Shown here piece after piece: positions 7,278-15,788 of a stretch of DNA of 42,707 nt. How positions within the stretch are numbered: the stretch's first letter is position 1; each line of letters begins with the position of its first letter. Below the pieces are notes generated by a model, which was not told where the DNA came from, ran no database searches, and was given only the letters and a program-made list of their open reading frames with translations. The position numbers were made by a program, and so were the translations under genes. The DNA is from a virus. The stretch lies in the IMG/VR virus record IMGVR_UViG_3300036832_000904, positions 1-42,707 of that record; one strand, 5' to 3'.

Positions 7278-9483
7278 CACATTAGAGCTGGCTAAGAGGC
7301 CGACAGGCGACGGGATGCCGCTGGGGCAGACCACTTCCCTTTCCATTCGCAAGGACCAGGTGAAGCTGGAAACGAGCCCGGCGAAGGAAGTTGAGTTTGA
7401 CAATGACGCCGCGGCTTCGCTGGCCTGGGACGCCTACCAGAAGGCGACGGCCTGGATCGACACGAACAGCTGGCTGATGGAATGGCAATACATCGACTAC
7501 ATGTATCAGAGCCCCAACTATGACCGCGACTGGCGCACAGCCACGAACCGACCGGCGCGGATCTCGCGGTTCAACGTGGCCAAAAACCGCAACACCATGA
7601 GCAGCCAAACCAGGCGCGCGGTGTTTGGTGACGATCACTGGTTTATGCTCGACCCGCGGGGCAAGATGGCCGGCCGGCCTGATGTTGAAGAGTACATGAA
7701 GGCCTGGACGGAATTGTTTCTGATTCTCTCCGAGCGCGCCGATCTCGAATACAACATGCGGCTGTTCATCGAATCGCAATCGCTGCAGGGGACAGGCATC
7801 GCGGTCCCCGGCTGGGAAGAGAAGAAAGTCATCAAGACCTGGCGGGAGCCCACCGAGCCGCCTACAGAAATCGACATGCCCGCGGGCGGCAAAAAGAAAA
7901 TCCACACTTTCAAATCCGACAACTGGGAAACTAAAAAACGAACAGTCACAGAGAGCTGGCCGTTTTTTGAATACCGGCGCCTGGGGACGACGCTCTATAA
8001 CGAAAAGTGGCGGCATCCTGGCCGGCCCGATCTAAGCGGCTGGCCGCGGGTCGATGTTGATTACGTCGATTTTCACGATCTGCGCCAGCTGCGCGATCTG
8101 GACTGCTACGCCGACGAAAAAGGCGTTCCCATCATCCCCGACGACGAGAAACTAAAAACATACTTTCTCGCCAACCCGCTTACCAATGCCGAGCCAGGCA
8201 CCCAGACCGCGCAGCAGATGAACGCCCATTCAAGCATGGTGATGCATGCCGTGGGCGAGAACGCGCAAACCACATCCAACCCGTTTCAAAGGCCGCTTCT
8301 AAAAGTTGCTTACTGGACAGAACAGCGAGTGGTGGAGCTGCTTTGCTATGACGGCCGCAAGCTGACAATCCGCAACGAGGAACACGGCACGCGCGAGCAC
8401 GCCGCGGGCTATTCCGCGACCTGGTGCAACATCGAGAATTCAGGCTACGGCTTCGGGATCGGCCGGATGAACGTGGGCGATCAGCGCATGAGCCAGGGCG
8501 TTCTAAACGAAGTCCTGAAGATGATCGCGTTCCCCATGAACGCGCCCGTTTTGTACGACAACGCCGCGGGTAACGCGCCGGTGCAGAACATCATCGCCGG
8601 CCTGGGCCTGATGCTGGGAATCAATACCGGCAGATCTGGGGATGTTAAAAAAGCGGTGGGCTTCATGGAGATGCCGCAGATCCCCTCCGAGGCCTGGAAG
8701 GTGTACGAGCTGGCGATGCAGGGCGGCGAACAGCTGGTGGGCGCTGACCGGGCCATGATGCAGGGCCAGCTGCCGGGGCCGGGCTCTTCGATCGGGCGCA
8801 CCGCCACCGGCGCCAGCCGCCTGGCCGACAAGGCCGACGAAAGCATTGCGGATCCCGTGCAGATGATCGAGTTCGTTTTAGAACGCTGGCTGGATTTTCT
8901 CTGGATGGGTGTGCGGGAAGTGATGCCCATCAAGGAAATTCGCGACCTGCTTTCCGACAAGTTAGGCGAAAAAATTCTCGAGACTTTAGACGCCAAAGAG
9001 TTCATGGATGCGCGCTTCGAGATCAAAGTTCTGTGCGGAAAGAAGCTGGCCGCCAAAGCCGCGATCGCGCAGCTGATTCCCTTCTTGTTGCAGATCCTGG
9101 CTCAGCCCAACATTGCGCAGTTTGAGCAGCAGATCGGGATGCGGGTGAACTATGGCGCCATTGCCGATCTGTTCCTGCGCATGTCTGAACTGGCGGTACG
9201 CGAAGATATTTTCATCCCCATGACCGACGAGCAGCGCCAATTCGCGCAGCAGATGAACCCGAATCTGCAGCGAATCGCTGCACAAACCAAGATCGAGCAG
9301 GAGAAGGGCCAGAACAAGCTGCAGCAGATTCAGGAGCAGGGCAAGCAGGACGTAACTAAAACTTTAGTCGAGAAGGCAATGGATCACGTTCAAGGAGCGG
9401 TTCCCCTGGAGCTGGCCGAAGCCAGGCTGGCGCGCAACACTGACATGGCCACACTGCAGCAGGGGGCGGTGCAGCCGCAGTAG
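7270..9483 (+). CDS. Portal protein
   Basis: 737 aa, in the size range of podovirus portals, which form the dodecameric ring at one capsid vertex for packaging and ejection of DNA. Supporting features are position after TerL, an N-terminal region with WIDTNSWLMEWQYIDYMYQSPNYDRDWR, a long central wing, and a stem region with SGYGFGIGRMNVGDQRMSQ and NEVLKMIAFPMNAPVL (residues about 390-430). The C-terminal ~90 residues are Gln-rich helices (IEQEKGQNKLQQIQEQGKQD), as in a portal barrel. It starts inside the upstream gene, so the two are coupled. Confidence 0.85.
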   Translation: MADTLELAKRPTGDGMPLGQTTSLSIRKDQVKLETSPAKEVEFDNDAAASLAWDAYQKATAWIDTNSWLMEWQYIDYMYQSPNYDRDWRTATNRPARISRFNVAKNRNTMSSQTRRAVFGDDHWFMLDPRGKMAGRPDVEEYMKAWTELFLILSERADLEYNMRLFIESQSLQGTGIAVPGWEEKKVIKTWREPTEPPTEIDMPAGGKKKIHTFKSDNWETKKRTVTESWPFFEYRRLGTTLYNEKWRHPGRPDLSGWPRVDVDYVDFHDLRQLRDLDCYADEKGVPIIPDDEKLKTYFLANPLTNAEPGTQTAQQMNAHSSMVMHAVGENAQTTSNPFQRPLLKVAYWTEQRVVELLCYDGRKLTIRNEEHGTREHAAGYSATWCNIENSGYGFGIGRMNVGDQRMSQGVLNEVLKMIAFPMNAPVLYDNAAGNAPVQNIIAGLGLMLGINTGRSGDVKKAVGFMEMPQIPSEAWKVYELAMQGGEQLVGADRAMMQGQLPGPGSSIGRTATGASRLADKADESIADPVQMIEFVLERWLDFLWMGVREVMPIKEIRDLLSDKLGEKILETLDAKEFMDARFEIKVLCGKKLAAKAAIAQLIPFLLQILAQPNIAQFEQQIGMRVNYGAIADLFLRMSELAVREDIFIPMTDEQRQFAQQMNPNLQRIAAQTKIEQEKGQNKLQQIQEQGKQDVTKTLVEKAMDHVQGAVPLELAEARLARNTDMATLQQGAVQPQ

Positions 9484-9494
9484 GAGGGAGAACT

Positions 9495-9668
9495 ATGACT
9501 GTCTGGATCTCGGCCCTGATCGTCACGATCATTGGCCTGCTCGGGTACTGCTTCACTAAAGATGGCAAATCCCAGGCCATCTTCCTGCATTGCTTCTGGG
9601 TCGGCCTGCTGGCCTTCCTGCTCACCTGGGGCGGTTTCATCGTCTCGATCAGACCAGCCCACCAATAA
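9495..9668 (+). CDS. Small two-helix membrane protein
   Basis: 57 aa. It begins at ATG 9495 with a strong RBS (GGAGGG at 9483-9488). Two hydrophobic helices, about residues 2-20 (VWISALIVTIIGLLGYCF) and 29-52 (IFLHCFWVGLLAFLLTWGGF), are joined by a short charged loop (TKDGKSQ). This hairpin topology is common to small holins and to membrane proteins of unknown role in phage structural operons. The gene is well spaced and has phage-like codon use, so it is likely real. A lysis role is a guess. Confidence 0.65.
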   Translation: MTVWISALIVTIIGLLGYCFTKDGKSQAIFLHCFWVGLLAFLLTWGGFIVSIRPAHQ

Positions 9669-9680
9669 ACGAGGTGCTGC

Positions 9681-10424
9681 ATGGCTCTATTACTCGATCG
9701 TTTCCTGTTCAAGAGCGCCGCCGCCTGGAAGGGCAATACCAGCGACAGCATCAATAAGCCGCAGTCCCTGCAGTTCTTTCCCACGCAGCAGGCCTCGGGC
9801 TCGATGCTGGTACACAACCATCTGGGGGAGCCGTGGGCTGGAGGCCTGGTTTCGCTGACCAGGCCGCTGCCTATCCTGAATGGCAAGCTGCTACGTTATC
9901 AGGCCTGGCACTGCAAATTTCGTTTTCCCCCGGAGATTTACGACAATCTGGCGCGTCACGAGATGGATAACAAGACCTGTTTCAAGACCCGGCCGAACGC
10001 CAACACGCAAATTAGGAACGTGGCCAACTGGAGTACGCAGTGGAACCGCGACACGGGCGAGGTTCAGATAGACAAGGATCCCCCCGCGTGGCAGGGAACA
10101 GGGTGGTTTCCAGCGGCGTCCTGCATCACTCCTGACGTGTGGCATACCTTCGACTGGCGCATGCGCTTTGATGAAGTGGCCACCACGTTTTCCATCGACT
10201 CGATGAAGTGGGACGATGATCTATGGATTAACGACAACCCCGAGTTTCAAAACATTCCCGCGCAAAATACCAATTGGGAAGAGTGTGTGAAGTACCAGCT
10301 GCAGACCGAGGGTTGGGACGGCCCCGGCACAGTGCTGGTGGAGTATGACGAGGGTGTGGCCGCTCACTCCAGCGAGCCTATTCCGATGGATCTGTTTCCG
10401 ACCCAAGAGAGCTATGACGAATGA
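9681..10424 (+). CDS. Hypothetical virion protein, aromatic-rich beta protein
   Basis: 247 aa, rich in Trp, Asn and short strands. Segments such as AWHCKFRFPPEIYDNLARHEMD and PDVWHTFDWRMRFDEVATTFSIDSMKWDDD resemble the concanavalin-A-like or laminin-G beta-sandwich of carbohydrate-binding proteins (measured spacing of strands only; no motif proves it). It sits between portal and capsid and ends with an ATGA overlap to the next gene. Possible roles are capsid decoration or glycan binding. Function is not recognised. Confidence 0.5.
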   Translation: MALLLDRFLFKSAAAWKGNTSDSINKPQSLQFFPTQQASGSMLVHNHLGEPWAGGLVSLTRPLPILNGKLLRYQAWHCKFRFPPEIYDNLARHEMDNKTCFKTRPNANTQIRNVANWSTQWNRDTGEVQIDKDPPAWQGTGWFPAASCITPDVWHTFDWRMRFDEVATTFSIDSMKWDDDLWINDNPEFQNIPAQNTNWEECVKYQLQTEGWDGPGTVLVEYDEGVAAHSSEPIPMDLFPTQESYDE

Positions 10425-10621
10425 TCCGTTTTGGCTGTGTGCGCGCGCAAATTGATTGCGAATTCTGCCCTCGGCGCGCCACCATGACGATGAAAGATCC
10501 GAGCGGTAAAAGATGGCGCGTATGCGCACTCTGTTATTGGGTGGGGCAGCACCACGATCACAACCAGGGATGCCCGTGGAACGATAAACGCAGCTGCAGC
10601 GGGGCTCGCCGTGATAACTAA
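10421..10621 (+). CDS. Small Zn-ribbon protein
   Basis: 66 aa with a clear metal-binding pattern: CEFC near residue 13, CALC near residue 36, then HHDH and a further Cys (GCPWN). The two CxxC knuckles about 20 residues apart fit a zinc ribbon. It starts with an ATGA overlap to the upstream gene and is overlapped by the next. Many such mini-proteins occur in this genome. The role is unknown. Confidence 0.6.
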   Translation: MIRFGCVRAQIDCEFCPRRATMTMKDPSGKRWRVCALCYWVGQHHDHNQGCPWNDKRSCSGARRDN

Positions 10622-11027
10622 AACGCCTTTAGAAAAGTACCTGGCCGGCGAGCCTTTGAACGACGAGCTGGCGGCCCTGCGCGCTGGGATCCACGAAGAA
10701 TTCAAGGCGCCCGCGGCGCCGGCCTGGGATCCCCGGCTGCCGGCCGCCGAGGACGACGACAAGCCGCTTTCCAAGGCGGAACGCCAGGCGCTGAGAGAGG
10801 GCCGCCAGGTGGGGGCGTTTACCACTCTTGCTAGGCTGCTAAGAATCCGGCTGCGTCTGCATGTTCGGCAAGCAACAATAGACAGCGAAAAAGACCCTCT
10901 AGCGAGATCTTCGGAAATCGCCCAGGTCTGGGCTTACATCAGCATCTATCGGGCGCTGGCAGCCGAGATTGAGGCCATGATTCAAAAGGAGATCGAAGAG
11001 CTGGAGAAGAGCGAGCGGGGACAGTGA
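10611..11027 (+). CDS. Hypothetical helical protein
   Basis: 138 aa with a GTG start inside the previous gene. It is acidic, Ala- and Glu-rich and probably mostly helical. A Pro/Ala linker lies at about residues 35-50, and the C-terminus AEIEAMIQKEIEELEKSERG looks like a coiled coil. It stops in a GTGA overlap with the next gene. The placement just before the scaffold and capsid genes suggests an assembly role, but no family is recognised. Confidence 0.5.
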   Translation: MITKTPLEKYLAGEPLNDELAALRAGIHEEFKAPAAPAWDPRLPAAEDDDKPLSKAERQALREGRQVGAFTTLARLLRIRLRLHVRQATIDSEKDPLARSSEIAQVWAYISIYRALAAEIEAMIQKEIEELEKSERGQ

Positions 11028-11836
11028 AGGCATACTGGAGCGACACGCGGCCGAACGGTCAAGCTGTAGAGCCGGGAACGGTGTGCTTCATCACGGATCT
11101 TGAGGATGGCTCCCATCCCATCGCCTGCTACGGCAAAACTACCGAAGAGGTTTTACAAAAGCTCGCCCTGCAAAACGCGCACGCTCAGATTGCGATCGCG
11201 CGCCGATCCGCGGCGCCTCCGGTTTCCCCCCCTTCCGTGCCTGCGGCGCCGCGGAAAATCCAGCCCGATCAGATCATGCGCGCCACGGTCGATTTGACCG
11301 ACCCGGCAAAGAGCGGCCAGGCCGTCGCCACCCTGTTTGAAAGCGCGACGGGGATCAGCCCCCAGCGGCTGATCCTCGAAAACTTTGGCGCCGTGGCGGA
11401 GCAATGGGAGCGCGAGAACCCCGAATTTTTCGCCCACAATGGCAACCGGCGTTTGATGGCGGCCGAGGCCGCGCAGCTCGCTGGAGGCCTGGGGCAAGTA
11501 ACACAGGAGCATCTGAGCCAGGCGTTCCTGAATCTGCGCGCCAAGGGTGATCTCTTCGAGGCACCGGCGTATGACCCCAACCACCAAACCCCTCCCACGT
11601 TTCCTGATGAGATTCAGGTTCAGCCGGCCGAGAGGACCAGGCCGCGTTTTGCTACCGCTGCGAGATCTATAAATTTCCGGCAGGCAGCGCCCGCGACACG
11701 AACCCTGAAATATACCGCAGAGGACATTCGCACCATGCCCGTTTCAAAATCCCGCCGCCTGATCGAGAACGGCGATAAGGATTATGCGGAGGCCTGCGAA
11801 GCCTACTTCGGTTCATCAGCCCAGGCGACAGCTTAG
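11024..11836 (+). CDS. Putative scaffolding protein
   Basis: 270 aa, immediately upstream of the major capsid gene, where scaffolds are usually encoded. The N-terminal ~60 residues look folded (PGTVCFITDLEDGSHPIACYGKTTEEVLQKL). Residues 60-90 are a Pro-rich linker. The middle is helical (RLILENFGAVAEQWERENPEFF, MAAEAAQLAGGLG), and the C-terminus contains SKSRRLIENGDKDYAEACEA. The helical, charged, linker-containing design fits a capsid assembly scaffold. That assignment rests on position and composition rather than a recognised motif. It is coupled to the upstream gene by GTGA. Confidence 0.45.
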   Translation: MKAYWSDTRPNGQAVEPGTVCFITDLEDGSHPIACYGKTTEEVLQKLALQNAHAQIAIARRSAAPPVSPPSVPAAPRKIQPDQIMRATVDLTDPAKSGQAVATLFESATGISPQRLILENFGAVAEQWERENPEFFAHNGNRRLMAAEAAQLAGGLGQVTQEHLSQAFLNLRAKGDLFEAPAYDPNHQTPPTFPDEIQVQPAERTRPRFATAARSINFRQAAPATRTLKYTAEDIRTMPVSKSRRLIENGDKDYAEACEAYFGSSAQATA

Positions 11837-11855
11837 GGCAAGGAGACTCGCTCAA

Positions 11856-13040
11856 ATGAAACCGAATACGCAGTTCAAGATTTCTTTGTGGATGGTGCGA
11901 TTCGTCTTTTTGCCCGTGGTGCAGCTGATCGCAGCTATCGGCGGCGCAATCGCCGTGACCGGCACTCTAGCGCTCCACCTGGCGGCCCAGGCGGCCGGCG
12001 CGCCTACCCTCTGCGATGGCCCGAGCCCCGCGGCGCAGACCAGCGCGAACATGCCGCAAGCGCGTTTGACGATCCACTACAACCGCGTTTTCATGCAGTG
12101 GCTGTATATGTTTCTGAATAAACTGCTGCTCGTCACGCACATGGATTTGCCCGAGAAAAGCGGGCAAACGTTCCGCAACTTCATGGCTGTGCCGCTGGGG
12201 CCGGATCTGCAGATGCAGCTGGAAGGCACGATCAATTCGCCCGAGCAGATCGCCGTGAATTTCCGCGATATTATCGTGGGCCAGTGGGCAAACTATAACA
12301 ACATCTCCGATCTCGCCTTCATGACTTCCATCAGCAACGACTTGGAAGAGAACAGGCGGATCATGGCCTATCAGCTGGGCGTGACGGTCGATGACCTGGT
12401 GATGTACATGTTCGACTATCTGCGCACCTATGACGCGCGCACCACGAACCAGGATGCCCTGTCGGCGCCGTTTCCATTCACGAAAAACATCATCGAGCAG
12501 ATGCCGCAATCGCTCTTGGGCGCCACGGTCCTGCCGATGAAGAGCGGCGCATACAACGGTTCGATTCATCCGTTTTTCGTGGGCGATCTGTTGCTGGACA
12601 ACTCGAACAACAGCGTGGTGGACGTGTGGAAACACACCGATGCCGGCCAGCTCAAGTTGGAAGCTCTGACCGACACCGACGAAGGGCAGCAGCCGGTGCG
12701 TGTGATCGAGCTGTTCGGCGCGCGCTGGCGCCAGAGCACCAACCAGACGCAGTATGCCAACTGGCAGAGTAGCGGCTTGACGGGTATTTCCACCTACCTG
12801 GCTGGGAGCGATGCGATCGTGTTCATCAACTTCCCCAACAAGCGCCACACCAAGATCGACCCCAACTGGAAAAACATCAATTTGTGGGCTGGCGAGTACG
12901 TTGCAAAAACGGCCTACGATCCGAACGGGCTGATCATGGCCGGCACCGGGTATAACGCGATCCTGGGCGTGGGACTTCCCCCCGATCCGGCCGCGACCAG
13001 CCGCGCGCGCATCGCGGTAGCCGTTCCGCAGACGACTTAG
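11856..13040 (+). CDS. Major capsid protein (N4-gp56-like)
   Basis: 394 aa from ATG 11856, chosen because AAGGAG at 11840-11845 sits 10 nt upstream; an upstream in-frame extension has no RBS. Residues from about 65 resemble N4-gp56-type HK97-fold capsid proteins: LPEKSGQTFRNFMAVPLG, then ISDLAFMTSISNDLEENRRIMAYQLG, then VDDLVMYMFDYLRTYDART. Coat subunits form the icosahedral head. The N-terminal ~45 residues are strongly hydrophobic (MVRFVFLPVVQLIAAIGGA followed by LALHLAAQAAG), like a signal or membrane segment. That is unusual for a coat protein and may be removed during maturation. A terminator follows the gene. Confidence 0.75.
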   Translation: MKPNTQFKISLWMVRFVFLPVVQLIAAIGGAIAVTGTLALHLAAQAAGAPTLCDGPSPAAQTSANMPQARLTIHYNRVFMQWLYMFLNKLLLVTHMDLPEKSGQTFRNFMAVPLGPDLQMQLEGTINSPEQIAVNFRDIIVGQWANYNNISDLAFMTSISNDLEENRRIMAYQLGVTVDDLVMYMFDYLRTYDARTTNQDALSAPFPFTKNIIEQMPQSLLGATVLPMKSGAYNGSIHPFFVGDLLLDNSNNSVVDVWKHTDAGQLKLEALTDTDEGQQPVRVIELFGARWRQSTNQTQYANWQSSGLTGISTYLAGSDAIVFINFPNKRHTKIDPNWKNINLWAGEYVAKTAYDPNGLIMAGTGYNAILGVGLPPDPAATSRARIAVAVPQTT

Positions 13041-13065
13041 TTTTTTAGTTTCTCCGCAAGACCGA

Positions 13066-13096
13066 GCGGGAGCGGGTTATTCCTCCCGCATTTTCT
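13066..13096 (+). terminator. Terminator after the capsid gene
   Basis: GCGGGAG (13066-13072) and CTCCCGC (13083-13089) form a 7-bp stem with a 10-nt loop, followed by ATTTTCTC. A terminator after the capsid gene often serves to give coat mRNA a higher level than downstream genes. The preceding 13041-13052 contains the TTTAGTT word. Confidence 0.65.
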
Positions 13097-13110
13097 CAGG
13101 AGTCATAAAC

Positions 13111-13761
13111 ATGCCCGACGATCAGGATCCGCCGCAAACTAAAAAGCAGCGCACCGCTGAAGAGGTGGAGGCGAAGCTAAACCAGGTCAAGCTGCGCACG
13201 GCTGAGATCCAGCTACAGAGAGCGGAAATGGAGCTGGAGCAGACCGAGGAAACGATCAAGCAGTTCAAGGCCGACAAAGAGGCGCGATCGCGCCGCAACC
13301 AGCAGCGCCAGGGCCAGCTGAGAATCGACATTAGCGAGAAGGCCGGCACGGCACGGAAATGCACCCACCGCCAGGGCGGATCGCTCAGCAATCCCTATGG
13401 AGGCAAAGGCCCCAGCGCCCTGCAGCTCGTGATCCTGCCGGATGAACGCGAACTGATCATGTGCTCGATCTGCCCGCTGCGCGTGTTCTCTCCCTTCCCT
13501 GGCGATGCCTCGCGGCGCCTGCGCAGAGGCGAGACAAGAGAGCAGGCCGATGCCCGCGTAGAAAAGCATATGCGCCAGGTGGAAGCGTTCGAGACTCTGC
13601 GCGCAGAGTCAAACAACAAGCTCACCGAGGAAGCGGCCGGCGCCATGCACTGCGGTAAAACTTTTAAGTTTTTAGATGGCGACAGCAACCAGGTGCAAGT
13701 TACCGCGCCCTGCGATCACTACGCGCAAGGCCTAGACAACCGTGATGGAGTGCGCTCGTGA
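13111..13761 (+). CDS. Hypothetical coiled-coil and Cys-rich protein
   Basis: 216 aa. Residues about 15-60 are a strongly predicted coiled coil (KLNQVKLRTAEIQLQRAEMELE and onward). Residues 80-185 hold scattered Cys and His (CTHRQGG, MCSICPLRVFSPFP, MHCGKTF, PCDHYAQG) that could bind zinc. The RBS is CAGGAG upstream of ATG 13111. It ends in a GTGA overlap with the next gene. The function is not recognised. Its place between capsid and tail genes suggests a virion or assembly protein. Confidence 0.5.
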   Translation: MPDDQDPPQTKKQRTAEEVEAKLNQVKLRTAEIQLQRAEMELEQTEETIKQFKADKEARSRRNQQRQGQLRIDISEKAGTARKCTHRQGGSLSNPYGGKGPSALQLVILPDERELIMCSICPLRVFSPFPGDASRRLRRGETREQADARVEKHMRQVEAFETLRAESNNKLTEEAAGAMHCGKTFKFLDGDSNQVQVTAPCDHYAQGLDNRDGVRS

Positions 13762-14198
13762 AATACATGAAAGCCAGCATCTGGGTTGCGCTGATGACGG
13801 CCCTGGCCATGTGCCTCTGCGTGAAGTGTTATGGTCAGGCGAATGTGCCATCAGCTCTGACCTACACATGGCCCGCGGCGGCAACCGGGACGGCCGGCCA
13901 ATCGGGAAATTACCTGATTTTCAATGGGACCACTGCGCCCCGGCCGGGGAACTACACCATCGATGTTTCGGTATCCGGCACGGCGCCGGCAACCTGCACT
14001 TTTCGCGTGGAAGGCAGCTCAGACACGGTGAACTGGTACGGGCTTGACGCAACCGCGCCGGCGACGACAAGCTGCACGGCCAATTTCATGGAAAGCATCG
14101 CGGGACGGCCAGTGATCTATCTCCGCATCAATCTCACTTACACGCAGGGCGATGGCACCACTAAGGTTCAATTTCATTACACCGGGGGGAGATCGTGA
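13758..14198 (+). CDS. Secreted-type beta protein (signal peptide)
   Basis: 146 aa. The N-terminus has a classic Sec signal: Lys residues, then IWVALMTALAMCLC, then a Gln-containing cleavage region (YGQANV). The mature part is a small beta-sandwich-like domain (GNYTIDVSVSG, CTFRVEGSSDTVNWYGLD, VIYLRINLTYTQ) with Cys pairs that could form disulphides outside the cytoplasm. It is GTG-started and coupled to both neighbours by GTGA. Virion proteins are not normally exported, so it may instead act at the cell surface, for example in adsorption exclusion. No family is recognised. Confidence 0.55.
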   Translation: MKYMKASIWVALMTALAMCLCVKCYGQANVPSALTYTWPAAATGTAGQSGNYLIFNGTTAPRPGNYTIDVSVSGTAPATCTFRVEGSSDTVNWYGLDATAPATTSCTANFMESIAGRPVIYLRINLTYTQGDGTTKVQFHYTGGRS

Positions 14199-14749
14199 GG
14201 AAGATAGTTCTTCTTCAAATCGGCGTCGTGGCTGTAGCCCTCATGTTGGGCGCGATTGCCCAGACCCGCGTGATCGGCGGGGGCGGAACTACGGTGATCG
14301 GCGGGGGCGGCGACGGTTGGACAGCATTTATCGGAGGCTCTACGTTGACCATCGCGACTCCGGCAAATTCCACGCCTTATTACATCAATTACCAGACTGG
14401 CGCTTTACCATCCCCGCCAGCGGTCGGGAGTGGGCATTGGTCCCCTACCGCCCCTTTTAACTGCACTGCTTTCTATGTGCGGTATTACGCTCTTCGGACA
14501 GGGACAGCCGACACAACTGCAAACAATGTGCAATTAAATCTCTACGATGTGACCACCAGCACACTGTTTGCTGACTCCCAGGCGTTCGTGGCCCTTAACG
14601 GCTCGACACTGCCGTTTATTGCCCCGATTAGCGGGCTTTCCGATGCAATCGCGCAGGGGGATTTGATCGTCGTTCGCGCGCTGATGCCGGCGACCTGGGG
14701 AACCCAACCGACAAACGTAGCTTTCAGCGCGCAGTTTACGTGCAGATAA
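14195..14749 (+). CDS. Secreted-type beta protein (signal peptide) 2
   Basis: 184 aa with GTG start. The N-terminal signal (MRK, then LLQIGVVAVALMLGAIAQ, probable cut after AIA or AIAQ) is followed by a Gly-rich double repeat VIGGGGTTVIGGGG. Residues about 50-184 form a beta-rich domain (NCTAFYVRYYALRTG, NVQLNLYDVTTSTLF, DLIVVRALMP). It overlaps the preceding gene as GTGA. The signal ending AIAQ is nearly the same as in the tailspike at 29976. Role unknown; see the finding on exported phage proteins. Confidence 0.55.
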   Translation: MRKIVLLQIGVVAVALMLGAIAQTRVIGGGGTTVIGGGGDGWTAFIGGSTLTIATPANSTPYYINYQTGALPSPPAVGSGHWSPTAPFNCTAFYVRYYALRTGTADTTANNVQLNLYDVTTSTLFADSQAFVALNGSTLPFIAPISGLSDAIAQGDLIVVRALMPATWGTQPTNVAFSAQFTCR

Positions 14750-14764
14750 GAAGGAGAAGCCAAA

Positions 14765-15406
14765 ATGGGTGTGGACCGAATCACTTCAGGACCGCTGACC
14801 GCAGCCGGCACGAATCCATATGATCAGCAGGCGCTGGTTCTCGATGCGCAAAACAACATCCTTGAAACCAGCGGGAGCAGCCGCGCCCTGGCGGCTGCCA
14901 GATCGGCCCAGGCGGTTATCGGCGCGCAGACCGCTTTAGCGACCGTCACCACGGCGCAAAACCTGATCAGCCGGAACTTGAATGCGGGGGTACTTAACAA
15001 GCTGGGGCGAACTTTCATCATCAAGGGCTGGCTGATCTACACCACGCCGGGAACCACCACGCCGACCTTGACCATCGCGCTGACCCTGGGGGGAGTCACG
15101 CTTATTTCAATCGTCACGGCCGGGCTTTCCGCCACCGCCAGCACCAACATGCCGACCTACTTTGAATTCACCTTCCAGACGGTGAGCACGGGACCAACGG
15201 GAACCATCGAAGCGCACGGCCAGGTGAACGCCAACATCAGCGCCAACACGCCGGCCGCGGCGCTGGCCCAATATGTGGACAATAACATCGCTGTTTCTTC
15301 AGCTGTGAATCTGAATTCAGCCCTTGCCCTTGCCGTCACCGTGGCGGGATCGAGCGCGATTACCAGCATCCAATTGCGCCAGGCGACGATCGAAGTTGTG
15401 AACTAA
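14765..15406 (+). CDS. Beta-sandwich virion protein
   Basis: 213 aa, no signal peptide, strong RBS (AAGGAGAAG at 14750-14758). The N-terminus is helical and Ala-rich. Residues about 70-213 alternate strands (FIIKGWLIYTTPG, TLTIALTLGGVTLISIVTAG, YFEFTFQTVSTGPTGTIEAHG) like a jelly-roll decoration or head-fibre protein. It shares overall design with the gene at 4241. This looks like a minor capsid or tail-associated structural protein; the exact role is unknown. Confidence 0.5.
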   Translation: MGVDRITSGPLTAAGTNPYDQQALVLDAQNNILETSGSSRALAAARSAQAVIGAQTALATVTTAQNLISRNLNAGVLNKLGRTFIIKGWLIYTTPGTTTPTLTIALTLGGVTLISIVTAGLSATASTNMPTYFEFTFQTVSTGPTGTIEAHGQVNANISANTPAAALAQYVDNNIAVSSAVNLNSALALAVTVAGSSAITSIQLRQATIEVVN

Positions 15407-15419
15407 GCAGGAGTAAAAA

Positions 15420-15701
15420 ATGGCTGGCAAACTTACCGCTGGGAACCTAAAGGCCGCGGTGGCCGCCGCTGGGAAAAAAGCAACGCCACACCTTCATAGC
15501 AATCGGGAAGCGGATCACGATGTGAATCTGGCTGAAGCGGATCACGATGTGAATCTGGCTGATCGCGTGGCCGATCTCGAAGAGGTAGTCGGGATCTTGC
15601 GGCAGGAATTCGAGACTTACAGGCAGCAAATACACGATGCAGGTATTCGGCTACCCACGCAATCAGAAGCCGAGACAGGACGCCCATCGCTGAAAGCCTA
15701 A
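15420..15701 (+). CDS. Small protein with duplicated 9-aa repeat
   Basis: 93 aa. RBS GCAGGAG precedes ATG 15420. A basic Ala/Gly/Lys N-terminus is followed by two identical 9-aa units (EADHDVNLA, encoded by a perfect 27-bp tandem repeat at 15507-15560). A coiled-coil segment then follows (RVADLEEVVGILRQEFETYRQQIHDAG). Function is not recognised. The repeat number could vary between isolates by slipped-strand events. Confidence 0.55.
   Translation: MAGKLTAGNLKAAVAAAGKKATPHLHSNREADHDVNLAEADHDVNLADRVADLEEVVGILRQEFETYRQQIHDAGIRLPTQSEAETGRPSLKA
15507..15560 (+). repeat. 27-bp perfect tandem repeat
   Basis: Two identical 27-bp units (15507-15533 and 15534-15560) in frame within the small gene at 15420. 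Each encodes EADHDVNLA. A perfect duplication implies a recent event. Confidence 0.85.
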
Positions 15702-15788
15702 AGGCATCAGTGGCGGCGCGCCAGCCGAGCCCGGCCGGGAATGTCCCCCCCGTGCCGGGCTTAGCTGTTGAAGGGCTGGAGGAAAACG

